Assembly: GCA_009731375.1 (NCBI GenBank)
Contig: BJOX01000333.1
Span: forward strand, 545,475 to 586,363
Direction of reading: 5' to 3'
Length of the DNA stretch: 40,889 nucleotides
From: Paulinella micropora
Lineage: Eukaryota; Cercozoa; Imbricatea; Euglyphida
Position numbers and translations under genes: made by a program. Numbering within the stretch: position 1 is the stretch's first letter; each line of letters opens with the position of its first letter. The notes under the pieces are model-generated. The model searched no databases. It saw nothing but the letters and a program-made list of their open reading frames with translations, and had not been told where the DNA came from. Positions 16,537-27,374 of this stretch are shown here, in pieces.

Positions 16537-16920
16537 AAGCTTGGCAATAGAAAAGATTAAAAAGGCGGGGGAAAATCAAACAAATTCTTTTTTGAATCAC
16601 CCACCAAAGATAAAATACTAAATTTTGTTTTTGGCACACTTCCTGACTCCTTTTCCTGATTTCTTATCGAGGGACGTTCTTTTCTTGATTTCTTATCGCG
16701 GGCCGAACGTACCATTGAAACTTTCAAGGTATAACATTTTTTACCTTGAAACATTGATTTTTTTTCACTGTTTCAAGGTATAGAAATCAATACCTTGAGG
16801 CTTTTATCAATTTTAAGGTATAGAAATCACTACCTTGAGGCTGTTCAATGTAAAGAAATCAATACCTTGAAGCTTTTCAAAATATACCTTGACTGTTTCA
16901 GGGTATACCTTGAATAAACG
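16537..16920. repeat. Degenerate GGTATACC/CAAGGTATAGAAATCA minisatellite
   Basis: After about 190 bases of unassigned sequence, 16726-16915 holds units alternating CAAGGTATAgAAATCAnTAC and CTTGAgGCTTTT, ending in AAATATACCTTGACTGTTTC and GGGTATACCTTGAA. It is a diverged form of the 20-bp minisatellite. Confidence 0.7.
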
Positions 16921-17465
16921 AGCTTACAGTGTGGCCATGGCGAATGGTTTGTTTACAACCCACAAGCGCAGATTTCTTTGTGTGTGTGTGTGTGTGTGTA
17001 AATAAACTAGATAAATACTATTTTGCACATGCACTTTGTCGCGCCATTGTAAGGTGATTTTCTGGTCAGTTACAAGATAAACTCATATGTTAATTCTAGC
17101 AAAAAAGCAACAACAACAAAAAAAACTGCTAAACAAGAAACAACAACAGCCCAAAACAGGTTTGGACACTTCGAAACCTGAAATTATGGAAAATCCTGGA
17201 AAGATCATTTATGCATAAAAAAACACAATGAGAAAAGCCAAAAAGAGACTTTGAACCGGATTAGCAAACAACCTTCCTGATCGGAAATGATCCGGAAGCA
17301 GTTTGTAAAACTAAAACTAGTAAAAAAAATTGTACGAAAAGATCATTTAATCAAAACCAACTGCAATCACGTTTATGGATAAAAGCAAAAAGTGTTGAAA
17401 AGCACAGATATTTTCACCACTTACTGCTTGACCTGCGATGCAACTGCAATCTTTTGAAAATTGTG
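16921..17465. other. No gene recognised
   Basis: Contains a short (GT)n at about 16979-16999 and AT-rich sequence with one TTATGCATAAAA motif at about 17209. No convincing coding frame. Confidence 0.4.
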
Positions 17466-18502
17466 CTAATTCATGTGGCATGTTTCGTTGCAAAAAAAAG
17501 CTTCGCAGTGATAACTATCGTTGACAGCACAACGACCGAGTGCCTCATTGTAGCAACCGACCGAGCAGGGCTGTTTGTTCGATGCATCACCAGACGAAGA
17601 CGACGAAGAGGATGGTTCGTGAAGAAGATGATTGTCTATCTCACAGTGCACGACACCTCCAAGCTGGAGGTAAAACTCACCTTTGCAATTAAAACAGCTT
17701 GAAACGCTATGTAGAGCTTTTATGCATAAAAGGGTCACATGAGAAATTTCCAATGTGGAGCTTTTATGCATAAAAGCTCCACATTGGCAATTGCTAATGT
17801 GTCCCTTTTATGCATAAAAGCAAAGCACAGAACTACCTGGGCATCGGTGGCAGCCACCGTGGCGGACTGCTGAGCCACGTCTTGGAGCACTTCTTTTGTT
17901 TTCTTGTTCAGCTGTTCTGCATTGCAAAAATAGAATTCATAATTTATTTTTTTAACCACAAAAAACGGGGGAAACACATGGATTTTTTCAAACGAGACCA
18001 CACATTTCAATCAAAGTAGTAAAACAACTAAGAAATTTTCAAACACAGACACAATGCAAAACAAGACATCTTCAAGCAAAAGTGAACAGAGAAGAAGAAT
18101 GACTGGTTGGTGCTTTTTCTGTAGCTACCTTCACAAAGATGTCTTGCAACAACACATCCCAGGTCATATCATGTGGCAGTTTGGCATTGTTGCCCGCATG
18201 CAAACAAATGACATCTGCGAGCGAAACTCGTTGCGGCTGTTACTTGTTTGGATCAAACACACTCACTTGCCACATTCTGCCTGTTTGAGTAGTAGTAGAA
18301 CCAAACTTGCTGACGAAACCGATGCTTGAGCTTCCAATCTTGGTGTCAGTCTCAACCCAAAGATAGCTAGAAACAAACAGCTCAAGCTTCTCATTACCCA
18401 CCAGTGCAAATGTTCAAACTCCTTGTTGATGCTCTTGTCAGACATCAGCTTGAAGATATTTTGGAGAGTGTGGATATTACAGCAACAAATCAAAACTGTC
18501 AA
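17466..18502 (-). CDS. Possible multi-exon gene with Cys-rich C terminus
   Basis: Proposed minus-strand exons: about 18480-18402 (LMSDKSINKEFEHLH), 18366-18267 (YLWVETDTKIGSSS, IGFVSKFGSTTTQTGRMWQ), 18237 to about 18125 (PQRVSLADVICLHAGNNAK, LPHDMTWDVLLQDIFVK), 17916-17837 (QLNKKTKEVLQDVAQQS) and 17663-17466, stop TAG. Phases agree for 18402/18366 and 17837/17663. Between the second and third exons the frame reads straight through except for one TAA, so there is either a 30-bp intron or a nonsense mutation. The last exon has a Ser run and then Cys in the order C-x3-C-x7-C-x9-C-x4-C-x3-C, which could bind metal. No family recognised. The upstream start was not found. Confidence 0.4.
17750..17787. 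repeat. Perfect 38-bp palindrome centred on ATGCAT
   Basis: CCAATGTGGAGCTTTTATG is followed by its exact reverse complement. The core CTTTTATGCATAAAAG recurs at about 17717 and 17807, and close variants occur at about 18715, 19507 and 19611. In the gene model above this palindrome lies in the intron between exons 17916-17837 and 17663-17466. Confidence 0.9.
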
Positions 18503-18639
18503 AAAATACTTTTTTACTTAAGCAAAAAAAAAACGATTGGTCTGAATAATTTTTTTTCAAAATCATAACGAGGTGCCAGCTGATTCCATAAAAAATAAAT
18601 GTTCTGAAAGTGCCAATTGGTCAGTTCCAGACAATCGAA

Positions 18640-18860
18640 CTTGAAAACGAACTGTCCAAAGTGGTTTTGGGCAGTGGTGCCACTAGAAAAATGTTTTTGT
18701 TCCGATCGTTTCTGCTTTTATGTATAAAAACTCCACATTGGAAACTGCCAAATCGACTTTTCGCGTACCCTGAATGGTGCAAATGATGCATCAAATCACA
18801 GTTGATCCATTTAAGAATTATGCATAAAATCTAATAGTGTAAAATGATATTTTGATGCAT
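18640..18860 (+). repeat. Diverged direct repeat, copy 1 (with 19430-19650)
   Basis: Shares in order with the second copy: GTTTTGGGC-GTGGTG, TTTCTGCTTTTATG-ATAAAA, ACATTGGAAAC, the run TTTTTCGCGTACCCTGAATGG (one base different here), GATGC, and a second TTATGCATAAAA. The two copies lie about 790 bp apart. No protein is seen. Confidence 0.75.
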
Positions 18861-19429
18861 TCCCAAAATGTGCTTTTTTCAAATTCTTTTGCGCTGGTAC
18901 CTTTCCTCACTAAGAAGCAATTTTGAAGCGATAGTGAAAGAGTTTCAAACACTTCCTCATCGACCAGACTGCATGATGATCTGCCAAACTGATCTGAAAT
19001 TTCACAAAAATTTTACAAGTACATTGCTCAACCTTGCACTGAGCAAGCAGGAAAAACAAACAATTATTTGTTTAGGTGATTTTCTGGGTTTCTGATTCGA
19101 AGCATTGTTGAAAACATTTGCTCAAGACAGTTCATTGATTGTGGTCCCAAATGACAACTGTTAAAAAACCAAGATGGGAGTTTGTGTAAGTTAGACAGTT
19201 TCAGACCAGAACTTTGATTGCAGAAAGCAAAGAAAGTTTTGTATCTTTCTTTTGACTTAGTATTTTCTTATAAAAATTAAACAGTAAGTGTTTGCATATT
19301 ATGTCTAGTGAATGTTTGAACATTTCCTGCAATGACAGGAAGTATCAGTTTGTAAACCTGAAACTCATCCGAAAATACTTCCGAAGTAAGCAAGGGAATC
19401 ATTTTTATACATATTTTCAAATGTGACAT

Positions 19430-19650
19430 TTTCCAAAATATTTTCCAAGCAATCGAAAGTATTAAAATAGTTTTGGGCTGTGGTGGGACCAGACACAGAA
19501 AATAGTCCAGACAGTTTCTGCTTTTATGCATAAAAACTACACATTGGAAACAGCCAAAACGATTTTTCGCGTACCCTGAATGGTACCACCTGATGCCTCA
19601 ATTACAATTGAGTTTATGCATAAAAGCTCATGGTGTGAAAGTGTTGAAGT
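19430..19650 (+). repeat. Diverged direct repeat, copy 2
   Basis: Partner of the 18640-18860 copy, with the same motif order and two TATGCATAAAA palindromes. The block between the copies (18861-19429) is AT-rich, and no gene was recognised in it. Confidence 0.75.
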
Positions 19651-20560
19651 GGTACTTCGATATTCGATGGACAGGTGCATGGGGGATGTTACAGAAAATT
19701 TTCCTGACTAGAAATTTCATAAAAACCTGGTAGAGGCAGTTTGAAATCGCCGTACAATGGCAGGACCAAGAGGCCTGGCCGCTCGGACGATTATAGTTAG
19801 TGCCACCATAAGTGAAAACAAAATACTCATGTGAAATGGACAAACTTCACGTGAAAAATCTGACCGCAAGAGAAGAAACGGCCGAGAACAATGGTGGACA
19901 AAAAAAGTTGACTGGGACAGGAGGTGTGCCACCACGTGAACCCTTTTACCACGGCCACGTGAGGTCTGTGAAGGGAAGGGAGGAATCAAAAGCACACCAG
20001 AACAAAAGTAGAAACGAAGAAATAGTCCTAAACAAGGCCATTTTGTCGCAATCAGAGCCCACACGAACTCTCGACTCTCTCTGTCTTTACTCGTTGACTG
20101 TTTGTCACAGCCAACCTGTAAGAATCCTCCTCGTTCCACGGATGTGTCTTTCTGCATTTCAGACTCGAAATGCATACTCGGCCAGTCATGATTGACAGAT
20201 CGGTGTGAAAAACGGAGGGTTGAAGGATAACTACCATGCGGCGACCTGGGCCTTGTTTTTTTCACTTGTCAACAACGAGATTCACACGCAACAAATAGCC
20301 TGAGGGTTAGTTAGAGACCTGGAAATTGCTTAAAGTACCAGTCTCTTACACTGTGTTATTTCAATAGAAACCCCTTTCGATTTTAATCAAACTTGAAAGC
20401 CATCACATGGCTTGACATTCTTGCAAATACATATAAGAATCTGACGCATACGTAGTGAGGGAGATATGCAAAAGTGTGATACCTTCATACATACATACAA
20501 CATACATATGTACATACATAAGATACATAACATACATAAGTACATACATACAACATGTTC
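19651..20560. other. Intergenic region upstream of the transporter gene
   Basis: Several medium-length frames occur on both strands, but none has a recognisable domain or a consistent splice structure. At 20487-20557 there is a (TACA)n-type tract just upstream of the transporter leader. One minus-strand stretch beginning MVVILQPSVFHTDLSIM (20237 downward) could be a first exon, but I could not extend it. Confidence 0.35.
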
Positions 20561-20611
20561 TCTCTCTCTCTCTCTCTCAGCTTTTCGTTTATTTCGTGAA
20601 CATCTCTGACA
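20561..20611 (+). promoter_or_regulatory. Leader of the transporter gene with (CT)n tract
   Basis: (CT)9 ending in CAG at about 20580 lies 32 bases before the chosen ATG. It may be a 5' UTR intron acceptor or a pyrimidine-rich promoter element; the sequence alone cannot decide. Confidence 0.35.
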
Positions 20612-21172
20612 ATGTCCCAGAAAAATATGGCCCAGAAGAATACAGTGCGCTTCATCAGCAAGTAAGCGCAACCTCATACCATAGTACACAAGTCTAACAT
20701 TTAAACAGTGTGTCTCCTTTTCACATCCATCCATCCATCTATCATCCATCCATCCATCCATCCATCCATCCATCCATCCATCCATTCATTCATTCATTCA
20801 TTCATCCATCCATCCATCCATCCATCCATCCATACATACATACATACATTCATTCATTCATCCATCCATCCATCCATTCATTCATTCATTCATTCATCTA
20901 TTCATCTATTCATTCATTCGTGCATTCATTCATTCGTGCATTCATTCATTCGTTCATTCCGTGCGTGTAGGCACAGCGACTCCAGTAGGCACAGCGACTC
21001 CAGTAGGCACAGCGACTCCAGTCCGTCGCCAGTGAAGGCCGCGCGTGATGAGAGCATGGCCGCGCACAGCCCCTACAAGGAGAAGAACATGCGCATCGTG
21101 TGCGTGCGCTACTTCGCGACGATTACGCCGCGTGAAGAAGGAAGTGTTGTCAAGTGGAAGAATGCGCCGCTC

Positions 21173-21203
<31 letters not shown>

Positions 21204-21634
21204 AAATAGACTGTGGAGGAGGGGGCGGGGATACGTATGTATCATGGATGTACGTGTGCACGCTAGGTTCAGCGGCACGCAGCTGTACAAGGCACTGGAG
21301 GAGGAGGGCATCGAGCTCAAAGACCACCTGCCACAGGTACACACAGCTGTTGCTTTCTTTCTTTCTTTCTTTCTTTTTCTTTCTTTCTTTCTTTCTCTCT
21401 CTCTCTCTCTCACACGCACACAATACATATACCGCACTTTCCTCCCATAATCAGGTGTATGAAGAAGAAATTTTAGGCTTTTCCAACCTGGATGAAGACG
21501 TGGAGTTTGTCTTCGGTCTCGTCTTTTTTCATACGTGAGAGGCAAGGGGGGGGGGGGGGGGGGGGGTNNNNNNNNNNNNNNNNNNNNNNNNNNNNNNNNN
21601 NNNNNNNNNNNNNNNNNNNNNNNNNNNNNNNNNN

Positions 21635-21665
<31 letters not shown>

Positions 21666-21831
21666 GTGTTCTTGTATCACCATGGTCTACGCCTGGATGT
21701 GTTATTTTGCTGTGTCAATCCAAACAGTGCATGCATGGATGTGTTTCCGCTGCGTGCGTAGCTCCCGGACAATTGTTGATGAAGTTGGATGTGCGCCTCA
21801 CACCGCTCAAGACTGGTCTTATCTGTCTTAC

Positions 21832-21874
<43 letters not shown>

Positions 21875-21939
21875 ATCTATCTAATCTATCTAATCTATCT
21901 ATCTAATCTATCTAATCTATCTATCTATCTATCTATCTA

Positions 21940-21985
<46 letters not shown>

Positions 21986-22170
21986 ATCTATCTATCTATA
22001 TCTATCTATCTATATCTATCTAATCTATCAACAGGAACATTGAAGCACAAGGAAGACTCTGCTCCCAAAATCATCTTTCAAGAAAGACCAATCACTAACC
22101 CTGGTCCTCTGGGTCTGTTCTGCTTCGCACTTACAACCATGATGCTCATGGTAAAACTTTTTTCTTTCTT

Positions 22171-22206
<36 letters not shown>

Positions 22207-22396
22207 CTTCCCTCCCCATATGCAATATGTCGCGTGTGCAGATCTACGAGTGTGGGATGGTCTCCCATGCCATGCTGGATTGGGTGGTGCCCACCGCCTT
22301 CGTCTACGGCGGCACCTGTCAGCTGTTGGTGGGCATGTGGGAGATTTACCGTAATAACTTGTTCGGTACAATCGCCTTCAGCAGCTATGGTACATT

Positions 22397-22449
<53 letters not shown>

Positions 22450-22833
22450 NNNNNNNNNNCTCTCTCTCTCTCTCTCTCCCTCACTCACTCACTCACTCAC
22501 ACACACACACACATGTTTGACGACGAATCAGTGTTGGATCATCTTGCGCACTGTCGATCCCTTGGGCCTGCATGTGGATGTCATGCCATACAAGACAAGA
22601 CAATATCATGATATAATATATGTCATATGCTATATAGGTGCTTTTTGGATTTCCTGGGGGCTGCATGCGGTCTGGTCTGCTAATGGCGAAGTTGGCTTTG
22701 GTGGTAACTTGGCTGATTGACTGATTGATTGACTGATTGATTGATTGACTGATTGACTGATTGACTGATTGACTGACTGATTGATTGATTGATTGACTGA
22801 TTGATTGATTAATTGATTGATTGATTGATAGAC

Positions 22834-22867
<34 letters not shown>

Positions 22868-22973
22868 GTTGGTTGGTTGGTTGGTTTGTTGATTGATTGA
22901 TTGATTGATTGATTGACTGATTGATTGACTGATTGATAGGCTGATAGACTGATTGATAGACTGATTGATAGAC

Positions 22974-23005
<32 letters not shown>

Positions 23006-23650
23006 GATTGATTGATTGATTGTGATTGATTGATAGACTGATTGATTGATAGATTGATAGACTGATTGACTGATAGATTGATTGATTGATTGATTGATTT
23101 GAGTGATTGATTGATTGATTTTGATTGACAAAAAAACCACTTGACACAGATAAATTATAAACGGCAATCAACATCTTTGTTCTTTTAGGCACCAAAGAGG
23201 AAAAAATGGCTGCGAAGTGTACGTGGTTGTGCATCTGGGGTTTCTTCACTTTTATGCTGGGGATACAAACGCTGTGGATCACCCGCGGTCTACAGGTAAC
23301 GCGCCTTACTTTCGTTTCTTTCTTTCTTTCTTTTCCTTTCCTTTCCTTTCCTTCTTTCCTTTCCTTTCCTTCTTTCCTTTCCTTTCCTTTCCTTCTTTCC
23401 TTCCTTTCTTTCTTTCTTTCTTTACTTTCTTTCTTTCTTACTTTCTTTCTTTCTTACTTTCTTACTTTCTTACTTTTTTACTTTCTTACTTTCTTACTTA
23501 CTTACTTACTTACTTACTTACCTACGTACTTACTTACCTACTTACCTACTTACTTACTTACCTACTTACTTACCTACCTACCTACCTACTTACTTACTTA
23601 CCTACCTACTTACTTACTTACCTACCTACTTACTTACTTACTTACCTACC

Positions 23651-23690
<40 letters not shown>

Positions 23691-23853
23691 CTTACTCACT
23701 TACTCACTCACTTGCTCATGTCAGGTGGTGTTCGCTCTCTTGGTTCCTGCCTTCTTTCTCCTGGCTGGCGGCGTGTACAATGAAAACGTCTTGCTGGCAG
23801 GAGGCATCTTCGGCTTCCTCACCGCTCTTGGTGAGAACACACACACACACACA

Positions 23854-23902
<49 letters not shown>

Positions 23903-24913
23903 CTTATCTACCTCCCTCCCTACGTTACTTACGTACTCATCTATCTCTCTACTATTTCTTGTCCTGTATGTTTTCGCTTTCAGCTGCCTTCTATGTTGGT
24001 GTGGCGGAGTTGATGAACGATCTCCAGAAGAAACAGGTCAATTTTTCTTTCCTCCTTTCTTTCTTTCTTTCTTTCTTTCTTTCTCTTTTCTTTTTTTCTT
24101 TTCTTTCTTTCCTCTCTTGCTTTCTTTCCTTTCCTTTCCTTTCTTTCTTTCTTTCTTCCTTCCTTCCTTCCTTCCTTCCTTCTTTCCTTCTTTCTTTCTT
24201 TCTTTCTTTTTATATGCAGATATCCATACGCGCATGTATTGGTGTATCTACCTCTTGCCTTCGGGCGACATGAACAAAGAGCGCAAGTTCATTTCATAGA
24301 TACGCATTATCGTGTGTATCTAGTTGATACCATTGGGCCACATGGACAAAGAGCAAAAAAAAGTTCGGTTTAAGACAACTCATGTATTGTCTTGTGCATC
24401 TAGGTCTTACCTTTGGGTCACATGAACAAAGAGCACAAGAAGTTCGGTAACTCTGCCCCTGGTCGCGGCGCCACGCTCATCAACGACCCAGGTGTGTACT
24501 GTATGTGTGGAATGTCAGTGTATAGTGTAATTGTACTGTAACGTAATTTATGTATGTAGCGCAATGTAATGTAATGTAAAATGTAACTTAACGTAATGTA
24601 ATACATGTATGTCTGCAGACCAACTCGTGTCGCTGCGCGCAAGGCTCAGCAAGAAGAGGTTGGTGGATGTGAACAACAGGTCACATGCAGACACACACAC
24701 ACACAAATAATGTAGATGCCTGCATACAAACGTACATACATACATACATACATTTGAACGAGCAACATTCACACACATTAATACCCACACAAAACTCATA
24801 TATACATACATACGTACAGCAAGAAGAAAGAAGAAAGAAGAAACATACATACACACAGCTACATACATCCACATGTCTTGTCTGTGTGTGTTAGTTCGAG
24901 CAACGGCAACTAA
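20612..24913 (+). CDS. Acetate/succinate transporter, GPR1/FUN34/YaaH (AceTr) family
   Basis: Fourteen exons, all phase-consistent: 20612-20661, 20971-21174, 21267-21336, 21455-21515, 21762-21815, 22035-22150, 22242-22389, 22638-22703, 23189-23295, 23725-23830, 23984-24036, 24404-24491, 24619-24679, 24895-24913 (TAA); 400 residues. Family marks: [14 protein letters not shown] (from residue 168), [21 protein letters not shown], and AFSSYGAFW (230-238), with about six membrane segments between 168 and 340. The family moves acetate or succinate with protons across membranes; this copy's substrate and location are unknown. The first 165 residues form an unusual soluble extension ([34 protein letters not shown]) that I do not recognise. 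If the last donor is not used, translation ends at TAA 24708 instead. The C-terminal tail is hydrophilic ([15 protein letters not shown]). Confidence 0.9.
20968..21021 (+). repeat. Triplicated 18-bp splice acceptor at exon 2
   Basis: TAGGCACAGCGACTCCAG occurs three times in tandem. Each copy has TAG|GCAC, so exon 2 could start at 20971, 20989 or 21007. All three choices keep frame and remove 0, 6 or 12 residues (repeat HSDSSR). Confidence 0.85.
24222..24449 (+). repeat. Three tandem copies of the exon-12 acceptor region, two decayed
   Basis: Related stretches of about 75 bp start near 24222, 24298 and 24371. Each carries a GTnTATCTA- or GTGCATCTAG-like acceptor and the coding motif for [14 protein letters not shown] in degraded form. 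Copy 1 has lost the AG (CTACC), and copy 2 has an acceptor but shifts frame in an A-run. Only copy 3 (acceptor at 24403) keeps the transporter frame. Confidence 0.8.
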
Positions 24914-26166
24914 TACAGCCGCTGCAGCATTTTGGTCTACGGGGCCCTCTCCTTCCTGTCCCAGCAACTGGAAAACACAACAACAGCAACAACAACAACA
25001 ACAACAAAAGAGAGAGAGAGAGAGTCTCGATCTCCCTCCCTAAAAACAACGACGCCACAAAAACAACAACAACAGGAAGTGGCGCTGGAACATTTTTGTC
25101 TGCGGCGCCCCGTCATACCAGCCAGCAAAGACGCATTAGGTGTAAAAAGCAATCAAGAAACAAAACAAGACAACAACAACAACAACAACAAAACATGTTT
25201 ATTTACCACTTGATTTTTGAGCACAACATGTTGATTGTCACTTAATACTTACCCGTGTAATGTTTACCCTATTTTTGGCGTGCGTAGAAGGCGTACACAT
25301 AATAATAAGAGGTAACAGTTAACACTATCATCCTTTTTTTTTGCAAGTATTAAATGGGTAAGTGTTATGTTGCCTCTTCGTGTAAGTATGTCAGCCTGCA
25401 CCGATCTTCCTATGGGTTTATGTTTACTCATCACATTTTGTTTTCTTGTCGCCCTCTGTAAAAACGTAAGTCTACCATTCTATTATGTATATAGTAGAAT
25501 ACTACTCTGATGGCATTTTTGAGGGCAGTCTCTCAAGTCTGCCAACGCTGCTATTACTGCAGGCATTCGAGTGGCAAAATATTCAAATTTAGTCTCATGG
25601 CTCTCCATCAATCGTTGCAATTTGTAAATGTTGCTGTCATCGTTTGAAAAGAGCTTTCGAACGACGCGCTCAGCATTTTCGTATCTTCAACAATACTGAT
25701 TGACAAACATGGGATCAAAGATGGTAGTTGTTGCCACTTGCAAATCCCCGGTAATACAGTAATACATCATCAACACAACATGTAGTCACCACTCACCGAT
25801 CACCATATGTCTATTTCAGAGACATAAGATGACACAGTTTTGATTTGCACATACTGACAGAACCAGTATTAATATGTCAGCTGCAATTTATAGTGCGCAC
25901 TGTATGTAAGTTTTTTCATATTTTTTATCACTGCTCCCATCGGAATATGGCTTATCAGTTTTAGTAATCGTATTATTATTTTTATTTCTTACAACGGACT
26001 AGTAGTACTTAGTAACTAGGTGGTAGTCTGTCGTCAAGTTTTTCATGTAACATTTCACTGACAGAACATTTTTAATATTAATAAAATTTCGCAAGTCCCA
26101 CGTGATTGTTAGTCTGAGTCTGTCACTTAGCAGGCTGGAATCTGTAACAAAATCAGTAAGCCGCGG
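24914..26166. other. Transporter 3' flank, (CAA)n tracts, no gene recognised
   Basis: Two (CAA)n/(GA)n patches at about 24977-25075 and 25160-25190 probably belong to the 3' UTR or flank. TTTGGTCTACGGGGCCC and TTTGTCTGCGGCGCCCC are a weak direct repeat around them. From 25200 the sequence is AT-rich, and no reading frame is convincing. Confidence 0.4.
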
Positions 26167-26411
26167 TATTACTGGGTACATTCAAGTGTCAAACTCAACC
26201 ATCGAATTTGAATTAAGAGCCAGATTTCAGATTAGTGGTCAGAATTCAAATTAGTTCAATTTAACTGCTATATCCGTCCCCAAAATCCGCATGATTTTTG
26301 CGAAATGTCACCGTTAAATTGAACTAATTTGAATTCTTGCCACTAATCTGAAATCTGGCTCTTAATTCAAATTCGATGTTTGAGTTTGACACTTGAATGT
26401 ACCCAGTAATA
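26167..26411. repeat. Near-perfect inverted repeat, 99-bp arms and 47-bp spacer
   Basis: The left arm 26167-26265 (TATTACTGGGTACATTCAAG onward) and right arm 26313-26411 are reverse complements with about three mismatches and no length difference. No coding content. It looks like a young foldback or MITE-type element, or a source of a long hairpin RNA if transcribed. Confidence 0.92.
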
Positions 26412-26926
26412 GTAAGTTTACCTTCAAATTCAGTTTTCCTGCTTGTCATTATGCCGGCGCACCCGGTATATAACAATAGACAATTTATTAATACTGTATT
26501 ACATTAATAACGCCATCCAACGAAAACGTGCTCCCGAAAAGCAGAAAATTTTTGATATTATTAATAATGTATAACATAATTGTATTATTAATATATATTA
26601 ACAAGTCACTCAAGTTCCCGATACTGAGATTTTACCTCCGTACTTTGAGGTCACGTATCGATAGAGCATGTCTTGAAATATTGTAGTAATATCCAGCGGC
26701 TTATTTCAGTAATATATTATATATATTATTACGTTGAGAAATGATGATTTTATTCAGTTTGAAAAACACTGCCACATTTATGGATCACTTGCGCTCGCCC
26801 GGTTAAGGGTTGACTCGATTGAATACCTTAATTAATGAAGTCAAGTTATTATTAATATTAATAATAAGAATACAGTAGCAACGCTTTTTTTTGCAGTGAC
26901 TGTCGGTGCAGCTCACAGCTCTGCTG

Positions 26927-26964
<38 letters not shown>

Positions 26965-27374
26965 NNNNNNNNNNNNNNNNNNNNNNNNNNNNNNNNNNNN
27001 NNNNNNNNNNNNNNNNNNNNNNNNNNNNNNNNNNNNNNNNNNNNNNNNNNNNNNNNNNNNNNNNNNNNNNNNNNNNNNNNNNNNNNNNNNNNNNNNNNNN
27101 NNNNNNNNNNNNNNNNNNNNNNNNNNNNNNNNNNNNNNNNNNNNNNNNNNNNNNNNNNNNNNNNNNNNNNNNNNNNNAATAGTGCTTCTCTGTCAATGGC
27201 TGATGCATTTCTGCACATGCGCCTCCATCGTCTCACCCGTGAGGGGAGTACGAAGAATTGACGATAAGCTCTAATGACACACCCGCAAGGGCAGTTCCAA
27301 CACTTCCAGACGGGCCGGTATGTTCAATGAAAATACTGGTCCAGAAATAGACCGGTATGTTCAATGAAAATACT
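26412..27374. other. AT-rich DNA, poly-A with gap, duplicated 27-bp hairpin motif
   Basis: No gene recognised. A poly-A run (26929-26964) leads into a gap (26965-27177). At 27316-27342 and 27350-27376 the motif ACCGGTATGTTCAATGAAAA (plus TACTGGT) is repeated; its ends are nearly inverted (ACCGGTAT/ATACTGGT). Confidence 0.5.

Noticed and set aside
19717-20265. 182-codon minus-strand frame, overlapping a 127-codon plus-strand frame
   Set aside because: No domain, no conserved composition, no splice partner; overlapping frames on both strands suggest chance.
21707-21940. Frame ending in (ATCT)n translated as YLSIYLSI
   Set aside because: Only 21762-21815 of it is an exon by splice phase; the remainder is intron microsatellite.
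24681-24710. Transporter ending SHADTHTHK at TAA 24708
   Set aside because: Possible, but the AG|GTCACA donor, a microsatellite-filled intron like the others and a phase-matched short last exon make the 24913 stop more likely; kept as an alternative.
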